Positions 1 through 7,260 of a stretch of 64,000 bases of DNA are shown piece after piece. The stretch comes from Vreelandella zhuhanensis (lineage in GTDB: Bacteria; Pseudomonadota; Gammaproteobacteria; Pseudomonadales; Halomonadaceae), in assembly GCF_009793355.1 (NCBI RefSeq), contig NZ_WTKP01000005.1:1-64000 (forward strand), in the 5' to 3' direction. The notes under the pieces were generated by a model. That model ran no database searches, was not told the DNA's origin, and saw only the letters and a program-made list of their open reading frames with translations. Each line of letters opens with the position of its first letter. Within the stretch, counting starts at the first letter, position 1. The position numbers were made by a program, and so were the translations under genes.

Positions 1-2
1 AA

Positions 3-161
3 ACCGAGTTGGTTTATCACGAGGACTTCAGAACGCGAGGAGAAGCGAAGCAGACCATCTTCGAATATATCGAAGTGTTTTATAACCGGATGCGGCTGCA
101 CTCCAGCAATGACTATATGAGTCCAGCGGACTACGAATCAGAGCTACTAGCAGCTGCTTGA
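3..161 (+). mobile_element. IS3-family transposase (OrfB), C-terminal fragment
   Basis: The window opens inside this reading frame; its last 52 codons are visible. The motif [16 protein letters not shown] followed by SPADYE is the usual end of IS3-family DDE transposases, just after the catalytic glutamate region. The element continues to the left, so its completeness cannot be judged. The stop is at 159-161. The sequence after it, about 167-192, could be the terminal inverted repeat, which would put the end of the element only about 10 bases before the next start codon. The family assignment is from motif recognition; the exact IS end is inferred. Confidence 0.75.
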
Positions 162-200
162 AAAGCATGTCCGGAAAACTGTTGCCAGATCAGAAAGACC

Positions 201-767
201 ATGGTCAAGTGCAAACAGCTAATCGCCATCACGCTGGCCGCCGGCTTGGGCATCGCTGCCAGCGGTGCCGCTTCCGCTCAGGGAATGCCTCAGGGCGGCC
301 AAGGCGGCATGGGTCCCGGCATGATGATGGGCGGCCAGGGCGGCATGGGTCCCTGCATGATGATGGGCGGCCAGGGAGGCATGGGCCCCGGCATGATGAT
401 GGGCGGCCAGGGCGGCATGGGTCCCGGCATGATGATGGGCGGCCAAGGCGGCATGGGATCCGGAATGATGGGCAACATGGCCGAAATACTCGACGAGGAG
501 CAGTTGAGCTCCCTGCGCGAGATGCGCCAGGAGCATCGTTCCGCCCAGTTCGAGCGTATGGGCGAGATGATGAACCTGCGTGACGACATGATGAGCCTGA
601 TGCGGGCGGAACGCCCGGATCCGGAGGAGGTTAAAGCTCTTCATGGCCAGATGGCGACCCTGCGCGGCGAGATGATGGCGGACAAGGTGCGCATGCATAA
701 CCAGATGCAGGACCTGCTGACTGACGAGCAGCGCGAGCAGATGCAGCGGGACAACGCCGCGCAGTAA
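201..767 (+). CDS. Met-rich Spy/CpxP-like periplasmic metal-stress protein
   Basis: 188 residues. A signal peptide (about 1-27, ending ASAQ) is followed by five tandem 12-residue Gly/Met-rich units (about 32-91). The C-terminal half is helical and charged, ending in LTDEQREQMQ, which resembles the LTxxQ repeats of the Spy/CpxP/CnrX family of periplasmic chaperones and metal sensors. Met-rich repeats commonly bind Cu(I) or Ag(I). A periplasmic copper-buffering or sensing role is therefore likely, and it fits the neighbouring cytochrome, CDF exporter and Cu ATPase. No good ribosome-binding site precedes the ATG, and the IS3 tail ends just upstream, so native expression signals may have been lost or replaced. 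The signal peptide closely resembles that of the 46-residue peptide at 3669-3809, suggesting paralogy. Function is inferred. Confidence 0.8.
   Translation: MVKCKQLIAITLAAGLGIAASGAASAQGMPQGGQGGMGPGMMMGGQGGMGPCMMMGGQGGMGPGMMMGGQGGMGPGMMMGGQGGMGSGMMGNMAEILDEEQLSSLREMRQEHRSAQFERMGEMMNLRDDMMSLMRAERPDPEEVKALHGQMATLRGEMMADKVRMHNQMQDLLTDEQREQMQRDNAAQ
294..473 (+). repeat. Five in-frame 36-bp tandem repeats encoding GGQGGMGPGMMM
   Basis: Five consecutive 36-bp units lie inside the Spy-like gene. Each encodes a 12-residue Gly/Met motif. Unit 2 has Cys in place of Gly (GPCMMM), and the last unit ends GSGMMG. Near-identity at the DNA level points to recent expansion by slippage or recombination, so copy number probably varies between strains. 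Confidence 0.9.
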
Positions 768-993
768 TGTCGGGCATACCCTCGGTGCTCGCCGCTCGGT
801 GGGCACCGCTATGCCATATCACTCCAGGATGTGCTGGATCAATGGCGTCGAGCGCACCGCCGACACACAATAACCCCGTGATGATGAAGATTACTCCATG
901 ACCGCCTTGGCTCCTGCCACACCATCGAGATAAACGACTACGCCATTAGGGTCGCATGCCCTTCGAAGCAGAGTGCATACGAGGAAAACAACG

Positions 994-1494
994 ATGAAGC
1001 CGATGATAGTGGCGGTAGCGACATTGATGATCTCTGTGGCATCGCATTCAGCGACGAGTCAAATGGGTGGCATGAGAGGAAACAGCATGATGGAGGAGGG
1101 CCATATGATGGGCGGAGCAGGAATGGGAGATATTTCCAGGCTTCGTCACCGCTACTTCATGCGCCATGGGATTGACACGACTTACGCTGATAAATCCAAC
1201 CCTCTTGACCCCAATCCTCCTGTTCTTGAGACGGGTGAGCGCCTGTACACGAATAATTGTGCGTCATGTCACGGGGAGTCTGGGCTCGGAGACGGACTCG
1301 CTGCCGATTCGCTAAATCCCAAACCAGCGAATATTACCGCCTTTAGCAGGATGCCCATGGCAAGCGATGCTTACTTGTATTGGACCATTGCGGAAGGTGG
1401 GGCTCCCGTGAACTCGGCAATGCCAGCTTTTCAGCAGAATTTAGAGGAAGAGGAAATCTGGTCACTCATCACCTACTTGCGGGCAGGATTGTGA
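994..1494 (+). CDS. Secreted c-type cytochrome (single haem)
   Basis: 166 residues from the ATG at 994, chosen because GAGG lies nine bases before it; an in-frame GTG at 973 has no such support. It has an N-terminal signal peptide, a Met/Gly/His-rich linker (residues about 25-45), then one CASCH haem-binding motif near residue 90 and a Met-rich C-terminal half (MPMASD, NSAMPAF) that can supply the axial Met. The fold is that of small class I cytochromes c found beside copper-resistance and copper-oxidase genes. The role is electron transfer in the periplasm; the partner is unknown. The Met/His-rich linker echoes the upstream Spy-like protein and fits a metal-stress locus. Confidence 0.8.
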   Translation: MKPMIVAVATLMISVASHSATSQMGGMRGNSMMEEGHMMGGAGMGDISRLRHRYFMRHGIDTTYADKSNPLDPNPPVLETGERLYTNNCASCHGESGLGDGLAADSLNPKPANITAFSRMPMASDAYLYWTIAEGGAPVNSAMPAFQQNLEEEEIWSLITYLRAGL

Positions 1495-1573
1495 ACATCC
1501 TCTTGGGTCTCTTGATTCGTGCATCACACGGATGGTGTTTCGATGACTCAACTATAAGGCACCGGGACGTTTA

Positions 1574-1605
1574 TTGACTTTGTAGTAGCTATAGGATTTT
1601 AAAGG
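1574..1605 (+). promoter_or_regulatory. MerR-family-type promoter/operator upstream of the CDF exporter
   Basis: A TTGACT -35 box (1574-1579) is followed by an imperfect palindrome around TAGTAGCTATAG and a T/A-rich -10 region about 19-20 bases later. The overlong spacer and central dyad are the hallmarks of CadR/PbrR/ZntR-regulated promoters. No MerR-family gene is present in this window, so the regulator would act in trans. Confidence 0.5.
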
Positions 1606-1635
1606 AAGCAACGCTTGAAGGAAGAGACCTTATAA

Positions 1636-2532
1636 ATGAGTAAAGCCTGTAACGATCATTGCGCTCGTGGCGAGCCCGGAATAGGAAAAACCACAAATCC
1701 AGCCGTTTCCACTTCGTCCAGCGAGTGGCTCAGTGTCTATACAGTGCCAAAGATGGACTGTCCTTCGGAGGAGAGGATGATCCATATGGCACTCGGTAGG
1801 TTCGATAACGTTCAAGCGCTTTCATTCGATTTTTCAGGCCGCACCTTGGAAGTTCTCCATAACGGGGAGGTCGGGCCGATCACCAGTAAACTGGCAACGC
1901 TGGGTTTGGGAGCCTCGCTTCAATACACCCGAGAAGCGAATCCTGAAACCCTCAAGGCTGTTGAATTCTCCACTGCCGAGCAGTCTGAAGAGTCGAGAGC
2001 CTTGTGGATATTGCTCGCCATCAATGGCTTGATGTTTCTGGTTGAGATGACGATGGGCCTGATTGCCCAGTCCGCTGGTCTAATTGCAGACTCGCTTGAC
2101 ATGTTTGCCGATGCAGCCGTGTACGGGCTTGCGATTTATGCCGTCGGGCATAGTGTCAAAATGCAGCTACGGGCAGCCCATGTGGCAGGCGTTCTTCAAT
2201 TAATTCTTGCGCTCGGTGTACTCGTTGAAGTCGGCAGGCGTTTTATTCATGGTAGCGAGCCAGCGTCTCTGATGATGATGGCCATCGCGCTCCTGGCCCT
2301 GGTCGCCAATACAACGTGTTTACTGCTGATCGCCAAACACCGTGAAGGTGGTGCCCACATGAAAGCCAGTTGGATATTTTCGGCCAACGATGTGGTTATC
2401 AATCTGGGCGTTATCCTCGCGGGAGCCCTGGTTGCCTGGACTGGCTCTAACTATCCAGATCTGATCATAGGTGCCGTTGTGGGGATTATCGTGCTTAATG
2501 GTGCCAAGCGTATTCTTGCTCTTAAGAAATAA
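1636..2532 (+). CDS. CDF-family divalent metal exporter with N-terminal HMA-like domain
   Basis: 298 residues. Residues about 35-95 form a ferredoxin-like, HMA-like domain in which the usual CxxC is replaced by MDCPSEE (a single Cys). From about 118 there are six predicted membrane segments of the cation diffusion facilitator type, with the TM2 metal-site sequence DSLDMFADA and the TM5 sequence SANDVVIN. These transporters exchange Zn2+, Cd2+, Co2+ or similar ions for protons at the inner membrane. The usual cytoplasmic C-terminal domain is missing: the protein ends soon after TM6, so the N-terminal domain may take over metal sensing. A MerR-type promoter precedes it. Metal specificity cannot be read from the sequence. 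Confidence 0.8.
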   Translation: MSKACNDHCARGEPGIGKTTNPAVSTSSSEWLSVYTVPKMDCPSEERMIHMALGRFDNVQALSFDFSGRTLEVLHNGEVGPITSKLATLGLGASLQYTREANPETLKAVEFSTAEQSEESRALWILLAINGLMFLVEMTMGLIAQSAGLIADSLDMFADAAVYGLAIYAVGHSVKMQLRAAHVAGVLQLILALGVLVEVGRRFIHGSEPASLMMMAIALLALVANTTCLLLIAKHREGGAHMKASWIFSANDVVINLGVILAGALVAWTGSNYPDLIIGAVVGIIVLNGAKRILALKK

Positions 2533-2540
2533 CATCTTAT

Positions 2541-2580
2541 GTGTCGAGGCCTGGATGATTAACTACCCAGGCCACGACAC
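2541..2580 (+). terminator. Strong stem-loop after the CDF gene
   Basis: GTGTCG-A-GGCCTGG pairs perfectly with CCAGGCC-A-CGACAC around a 12-base loop, with one symmetric A/A mismatch. It starts nine bases after the stop codon. There is no U-tract after it, so it may act as an RNA 3'-end stabiliser or a weak terminator rather than a classic intrinsic terminator. Confidence 0.5.
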
Positions 2581-2656
2581 ATTGTGCAAGGCTTTTAGCG
2601 TATATTCGAAAGTGATCAAAGACCGCTTCTGGCTGATGGCGCTCGGTGCTATGCGG

Positions 2657-2797
2657 TAAAAATTCAGAGGTGCCCCAGCTCCGCAAGTGAAGCGCATCCT
2701 TCATTCCCACCACGAGGTGATCAATCACGCGGATTTCCATCAGGACAAGGCGCTTGGAAAGCGATACTTGCAGCTTGTCGAAGTCGGGTTGAGGCAC
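2657..2797 (-). pseudogene. RadC/JAB-domain remnant
   Basis: A short minus-strand frame contains LVLMEIRVIDHLVVG, which matches the conserved RadC segment ALxLVDIRVLDHLVVG. The zinc-binding JAMM part upstream and the normal C-terminus are missing, and the downstream frame drifts away. It is most likely a decayed fragment of a radC-like gene of the kind often carried on integrated elements. Nothing else is recognisable between 2533 and 3020. Confidence 0.4.
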
Positions 2798-3020
2798 TTA
2801 GACGCTCGAATACATTGTCTTTAGTGCCCCAGCCTAAGGCGAACAGTTATTCTATGAATTCATGAAGCGCGCCAGCGGCGAACTCTTGATTTTTCTCTTT
2901 ATGAGCGTGTATTAAGCTTGGATTCAGGCCTTGGGGCTAGGCTGGGTCATAAGAGAAAACATCTGGTTTATGCGCTAACCAGTCTGCGTGGTTCTATATT
3001 GCACTTTCTGGAGGTTTGTT

Positions 3021-3359
3021 ATGAAACATCGAGAGCACCGGCTGGGAGTCTCCAAAAATACCTTGGTCACTCGGAATTTGGTAATTGAACCTAACGAATC
3101 CGAGCGCATTGAGGAGGCTGTTTATGATATCGACCAGCTATATGGAATGGATGAGGTGTCATACGAGGGAAAGCATAGGCATATTCGCCTAGCCTATGAT
3201 GCCTCGCGGCTTTGCATTGATGATGTTGAAAAAATATTGGAGTCGCATGGGGTCGATATTAGCTCTAGTCGGTGGAATCGCTTTAAGGAGGAGTATTATC
3301 GCTTTGTTGATCAAAACATAAAAGATAATGCAAAGAAGGAGCCTTGGAGCTGCCATTGA
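3021..3359 (+). CDS. Small HMA-like (ferredoxin-fold) protein of unknown function
   Basis: 112 residues from the ATG at 3021, which has a good GGAGG site nine bases upstream; a GTG at 2988 is less likely. The pattern LVIEPNESERIEEAVYDID, then GMDEVSYEGKHRHIRLAYDAS, then IDDVEKILESHGVDI has the beta-alpha-beta spacing of heavy-metal-associated domains, but the CxxC loop is absent. The C-terminus ends in WSCH, a potential thiol/imidazole metal site. It lies between a CDF exporter with a similar head domain and a copper ATPase, so a metal-sensing or chaperone role is plausible but not shown. I do not recognise a named family. Confidence 0.65.
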   Translation: MKHREHRLGVSKNTLVTRNLVIEPNESERIEEAVYDIDQLYGMDEVSYEGKHRHIRLAYDASRLCIDDVEKILESHGVDISSSRWNRFKEEYYRFVDQNIKDNAKKEPWSCH

Positions 3360-3568
3360 ATGGTATTGAAATCCAAGCGGTGGCTAACTTTGATATGAAC
3401 GCTACATGAAGCACCATACAGTCCGCTTACTCCCAGAGCTTCGTGTTCCTATTGCCTGAATTCAGGCTGATCAATTAGATAGAACTGCTGCCGACCGGCC
3501 ATTTCAACATTTGGTAATAACGCAAGCAGGGGGTTGAGTTAAAAAATAGTGTCAGTCCATCAAACCCC

Positions 3569-3600
3569 TTGACCTTTGGGTAACCTATAGGTTGTAGGCT
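3569..3600 (+). promoter_or_regulatory. MerR/CueR-type palindromic promoter for the copper ATPase operon
   Basis: TTGACC (-35, 3569-3574) and TAGGCT (-10, 3595-3600) are separated by 20 bp. Between and over them lies a near-perfect 21-bp palindrome (3572-3592, ACCT...AGGT arms). This overlong spacer with a central dyad is the classic architecture of CueR/ZntR-like activated promoters. It lies about 70 bases before the small secreted peptide and the CopA-type ATPase. The region 3360-3668 otherwise holds nothing recognisable. Confidence 0.65.
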
Positions 3601-3668
3601 CATAGTTGAAGCTACCCCAAGTCAAAAAATAAGGCTTCTCTATCATCAGTAATGGGAGAGGAAATACC

Positions 3669-3809
3669 ATGGTTAAGCACCAGCAAATCCTTGCCATCAT
3701 TCTGACCGCCAGTGTGGGTATCGCAGCTACTACTAATGCCGCCTTTGCTCAAGGTATGCAGCAGGGCTCCCAAGGGCCTGAAGCCGTCGACCATGACGAC
3801 CATCACTGA
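3669..3809 (+). CDS. 46-residue secreted His/Asp-tailed peptide
   Basis: The ATG has a purine-rich ribosome-binding site (GGGAGAGG). Residues 1-27 form a signal peptide nearly the same in pattern as that of the Spy-like protein at 201-767: both start MVK, share LAI..TA..GIA and end AQGM-Q. The mature part is only about 19 residues and ends DHDDHH, a likely metal-binding tail. It could be a short periplasmic metal-binding peptide, or the truncated remains of a Spy-like paralogue whose signal peptide and promoter were kept. It sits directly behind the MerR-type promoter and 40 bases before the Cu ATPase, so it should be induced with it. No described family is recognised. Confidence 0.6.
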   Translation: MVKHQQILAIILTASVGIAATTNAAFAQGMQQGSQGPEAVDHDDHH

Positions 3810-3849
3810 GCTTTTTGCCCACTGAGTTTTTTATCAAAAGGAGGCATGG

Positions 3850-6135
3850 ATGAGCGACAAGGCCATCACCATTACCCTGACGGTGCCGGGCATGGGCTCG
3901 GATCACTGCGCCGGCATTGTGCGCAAGACCCTTGAGCGTCTTGACGGCATCGAGGATATCAAGACCAATATCGCAAGCCATCGAGTCAGGGTACGTGTCG
4001 ATGAAGAGGAGGGGCCTGATGGTGATGCCCTCAAAGAGGCCGTGGAGGGTGCAGGCTACGATGTAAAGGCAGTGCACGACGAGCGTGAAGGCGAGGAGGA
4101 AGGCGGAGATAGCCGCATTGAGCAGGATTACCTCGAGCAGGCGAGAAAGCGCCTGATCATCGCCGCCATCCCCACCACCCTGATCATGATCCTGATGATG
4201 GTACACATGTTCTGGGTGGCGATTCCGGGATATCTGGCAATCATCGCCGTGCTCGCCTTTACCGTGGTGTTTCTCTATGGGGGTGCAGCCACCCACAAGG
4301 CTTCTTGGCGCTCGTTGAAGAACGGCACCTTCAACATGGATGTACTGATCTCCATGGGCAGCCTTCCGCCTTATGTGCTGGGGCTAATCGGCTTCTTCTA
4401 CCCCATGACCTCCTTCATCGAGATGGCCGCCACCATCATGACCTTCCATCTGGTGGGGCGCTATCTCGAGGCCATGGCCAAGGGCCGCGCTTCCGAAGCC
4501 ATCCGCCGCATGATGGACATGAGCGCCAAGACCGCCCGGATCGAGCGCGACGGTGAGGAACGAGAAGTACCGGTGAAGGAGCTTTCCCCCGGTGACATCA
4601 TGCTCGTACGCCCCGGCGAGAAGATCCCCACCGATGGTGAGGTCGTCGAAGGTGAGAGCCATCTGGACGAGTCCATCGCCACCGGCGAGTCGGTGCCAGT
4701 CTACAAGAGCGAAGGCGATGCCGTCATCGGCGCCACCATCAACAAGGAGGGACGCCTCAAGGTGAAAGCCACCAAGGTGGGCGGCGATACCTTCCTTTCT
4801 CAGGTGGTGAAGCTGATCGACGAAGCCCAAGGCTCGCGGGTGCCGATTCAGGAATTTGCTGATCGCATGACCGGGCGCTTCGTACCGGCGGTGCTGGTGA
4901 TAGCCCTGGCTAGCTTTCTGGTCTGGCTGGTCGCGGGCGATGCCCTGCGCCCGGTTCTCGAGTGGGGGGCGACCTTCCTGCCTTGGGTCGATCCTGTGGC
5001 ACCTACCCCCATCCTTGCGATACTGGCCGCCATTGCGGTGCTGGTTATTGCCTGCCCTTGCGCCCTGGGCCTTGCCACACCCACGGCACTGATGGTGGGA
5101 TCAGGGATCGGTGCCGAGCGCGGCATCTTGATCCGCTCGGGCGAAGCCATCCAGACCTTCAAGGATATCCAGGTGATCGTCCTTGACAAGACCGGCACTA
5201 TCACCCGGGGTGAGCCTGAACTTACCGATGTGGTCTCTGCCGAAGGGGTCGAAGAGACGCACCTTCTGACCCTGGCGGCAAGCGTTGAGGATGCCTCGGA
5301 GCACCCCATTGCCCGAGCCATCGTCGACGGCGCGCGAGCGCGCGACGTCAAGCCCGAACGTGTCAGCAACTTTGAGTCCACCGGCGCCCGGGGCGTCTCG
5401 GGCAAGGTGGGCGATGAAAGCGTGCTGATCGGCAACCGCCGCCTGCTGGAGGAAGAAGGCGTGAGCGGCCTGGATGATCTTGAAGAGGCCAAGCAGGAGC
5501 TCGAGGATCAAGGCCGTACTGTGGTGATCGTCGCTGCAGACGGCAAGGCGATGGGGTTGGTGGCCGTGGCCGACACCATCAAGAAGGAGTCCAAGCAAGC
5601 CATCCGTGGCATGCATGACTTGGGTCTGCACGTGGTGATGATCACCGGCGACAATGAACGTGCGGCCCGGGCCGTGGCCGACGAGGTGGGCATCGACGAG
5701 GTCCAGGCCGAGGTGCTTCCCGATGGCAAGGTGGACGCCATCAAGAAGCTTCAGGACAAGTACGGTAACCATGTGGCCATGGTGGGCGACGGCATTAATG
5801 ATGCTCCAGCCCTCAAACAGGCCAATGTGGGTATTGCCATCGGTGCTGGGGCAGACGTGGCCATCGAGGCGGCGGATGTGACCCTGGTGCGTGGTGAGCT
5901 CACCGCTGTGGCGGATGCCATGGAACTATCGAAGGCGACCTTCTCGAAGATTGTTCAGAACCTGATCTGGGCCAGTGGCTACAACCTTGCTGCCATTCCT
6001 ATCGCCGCCACTGGCCTTCTGCATCCCATGATCGGCGTCATCGCCATGACCGCAAGCTCGCTGTCTGTCATCGGCAACTCTCTGCTGCTCAAGCGGCGCT
6101 ACGCCCGAGCGAAAACGCAAGGAGAGTCGAAATGA
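3850..6135 (+). CDS. copA: Cu(I)-exporting P1B-type ATPase
   Basis: 761 residues; AAGGAGG six bases before the ATG fixes the start. This ATPase pumps Cu(I)/Ag(I) from the cytoplasm. Visible parts: an N-terminal HMA domain (about 5-75) whose usual GMTCxxC is changed to GMGSDHCAG (one Cys); membrane segments from about 100; the actuator TGES loop; CPC in the transport helix near residue 401; the phosphorylation motif DKTGT near 446; the nucleotide-domain HP motif (SEHPIARAI); GDGINDAP near 645. The last two helices carry YN and MTASS, the P1B-1 (Cu+) signature. It is preceded by a MerR-type promoter and followed, with an ATGA overlap, by a small membrane protein. The degenerate metal-binding domain is unusual but not disabling in this family. 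Confidence 0.95.
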   Translation: MSDKAITITLTVPGMGSDHCAGIVRKTLERLDGIEDIKTNIASHRVRVRVDEEEGPDGDALKEAVEGAGYDVKAVHDEREGEEEGGDSRIEQDYLEQARKRLIIAAIPTTLIMILMMVHMFWVAIPGYLAIIAVLAFTVVFLYGGAATHKASWRSLKNGTFNMDVLISMGSLPPYVLGLIGFFYPMTSFIEMAATIMTFHLVGRYLEAMAKGRASEAIRRMMDMSAKTARIERDGEEREVPVKELSPGDIMLVRPGEKIPTDGEVVEGESHLDESIATGESVPVYKSEGDAVIGATINKEGRLKVKATKVGGDTFLSQVVKLIDEAQGSRVPIQEFADRMTGRFVPAVLVIALASFLVWLVAGDALRPVLEWGATFLPWVDPVAPTPILAILAAIAVLVIACPCALGLATPTALMVGSGIGAERGILIRSGEAIQTFKDIQVIVLDKTGTITRGEPELTDVVSAEGVEETHLLTLAASVEDASEHPIARAIVDGARARDVKPERVSNFESTGARGVSGKVGDESVLIGNRRLLEEEGVSGLDDLEEAKQELEDQGRTVVIVAADGKAMGLVAVADTIKKESKQAIRGMHDLGLHVVMITGDNERAARAVADEVGIDEVQAEVLPDGKVDAIKKLQDKYGNHVAMVGDGINDAPALKQANVGIAIGAGADVAIEAADVTLVRGELTAVADAMELSKATFSKIVQNLIWASGYNLAAIPIAATGLLHPMIGVIAMTASSLSVIGNSLLLKRRYARAKTQGESK

Positions 6136-6305
6136 ACCGTCAGAACTGGTTCATGATTGCATGCCTAGTGCTGATGGGCGTGGCCATGCTCATCGTGCTA
6201 TGGCGCGGCAATCCCTTCGGCACCAGCACCTGGCTGCTGCTCCTGCCGATGGGGCTTTGCCTGGGAGTGCATCTCTATGTGCATCGCCATGGCCGCGACG
6301 AGTGA
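6132..6305 (+). CDS. Small two-helix membrane protein (DUF2933-like) coupled to the Cu ATPase
   Basis: 57 residues, too short for most gene finders. The start overlaps the ATPase stop (ATGA), so translation is probably coupled. Two hydrophobic helices (about 6-24 and 33-49) are joined by a short loop, and the tail is HLYVHRHGRDE. The size, topology and His-containing end resemble the DUF2933 proteins often found beside heavy-metal ATPases. The role is unknown; it may be an accessory or regulatory subunit of the pump. Confidence 0.65.
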   Translation: MNRQNWFMIACLVLMGVAMLIVLWRGNPFGTSTWLLLLPMGLCLGVHLYVHRHGRDE

Positions 6306-6360
6306 GACCGAGGCCCTATGATTTTCCATTAAGGGCCTTCGTAATGCCGAGTACTTTTAT

Positions 6361-6384
6361 AGAGGCGGAATACCGCCTCTTTTT
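6361..6384 (+). terminator. Intrinsic terminator of the copA operon
   Basis: A perfect 8-bp stem (AGAGGCGG / CCGCCTCT) around AATA is followed by TTTT. It lies between the small membrane protein and the convergent gene ending at 6395, and probably ends the copper operon. Confidence 0.85.
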
Positions 6385-6394
6385 CATGGAATGA

Positions 6395-6853
6395 TTACAG
6401 GTCTCGAGCTCGGTTAATTTGCTGAGCTAGGCGCATTGCTTCGTGTTCCTCCAACTTTAAGAGCTCGTTAACAAGTTCCCGGGCTTCGGGGATATCGGCT
6501 CGTCCTTCAAGGTAGCGATAAAGCGCGATGACCTGATCATGCAGGGAAAAGATTTCCCGGCTGATATCATCGAAGCTCATCTCGGCATAAGGTGAGCTGC
6601 ATGCCTGGTGCGGGGTGATGGGGACATGTGACAGGTAATCATAGACCCAGGTGTGCAAGGCCTTTGGGTCGGCTTGTTTCTCGAAGTTGGCCACGGTCTG
6701 TCCCAAGGTAGCCTCGTGATCCGCTAGATATTCCAATAACCACTTGGCCCGGGCTTCCTCTTGTTGGGTGGCACAGTGCTTCAGGCACTCTGCTAGATAG
6801 GCATGCAGCTGCTGAGTCCATTCGATAAGGTCTTGAAAGGTTTGGATCTTCAT
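6395..6853 (-). CDS. Ferritin-like four-helix protein of unknown function
   Basis: 152 residues from the ATG at 6853, chosen for a GGAGAA site eight bases upstream. The frame stays open for another 92 codons upstream, but that part does not look like protein of this family. The sequence is almost wholly helical, with regularly spaced E/H pairs (DHEATLGQ, SFDDISREIFSLHDQVIALY, KLEEHEAMRL) like those of ferritin-like or hemerythrin-like di-iron bundles, and a conserved-looking WVYDYLSHVPITPHQAC segment. Similar proteins occur in halophilic gammaproteobacteria without known function. Metal binding is plausible but inferred. Confidence 0.65.
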   Translation of the reverse strand: MKIQTFQDLIEWTQQLHAYLAECLKHCATQQEEARAKWLLEYLADHEATLGQTVANFEKQADPKALHTWVYDYLSHVPITPHQACSSPYAEMSFDDISREIFSLHDQVIALYRYLEGRADIPEARELVNELLKLEEHEAMRLAQQINRARDL

Positions 6854-7260
6854 CCGACGTTCTCCATTGAAAGTTTGCTCTAAGAGTATTTGCTGTGAAC
6901 CGGCTTCAGCTCGGTTTCTCATTTTACTTTGCAGCCCCCAGCCGTAAAGGCTATGAAACCCCATTTCGGACAGTTTGTCTCGTATGGTGCCAGCAAGGCT
7001 CAATATCGAGACAATTGACTCGATTACATATCCTGCTGGATGTTTATCATCAGTGAGACCTGCTATTGATACCAGGCGAAACTCAGCAACGAGATTGCCA
7101 TTTGGTTGATCAAGCTGACTCATAACCAAAAACTTCGGGGCGACTCAACCGGCCCCTTTGCTACGCTGGTTACACAGCGCGGGCTGACCAACCACGGTGC
7201 CAAGTTTTGACAAACCGGCTATAGCTGGAGATCGGCACTACAGATACAGAGGGCATTCTC
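6854..7260. other. Intergenic region without a recognised gene
   Basis: This stretch separates two divergently oriented genes. The minus strand stays open between 6854 and 7129, but the translation is not recognisable and the downstream gene has a better start. Promoters for both neighbours should lie here, but no clear -35/-10 pair or operator stood out. Confidence 0.5.

Noticed and set aside
294-473. CRISPR-like regular repeats
   Set aside because: Units are directly adjacent without spacers, in frame, and encode a protein repeat.
219-806. Minus-strand frame with many AAHHHAG repeats
   Set aside because: It is the reverse of the Met/Gly tandem repeat; the plus strand has a signal peptide and a Spy-like C-terminal half.
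973-993. GTG start for the cytochrome c gene
   Set aside because: The ATG at 994 has GAGG at the right distance and begins a normal signal peptide.
6854-7129. N-terminal extension of the ferritin-like protein
   Set aside because: The frame is open, but a good ribosome-binding site precedes the Met at 6853 and the extension has no recognisable domain.
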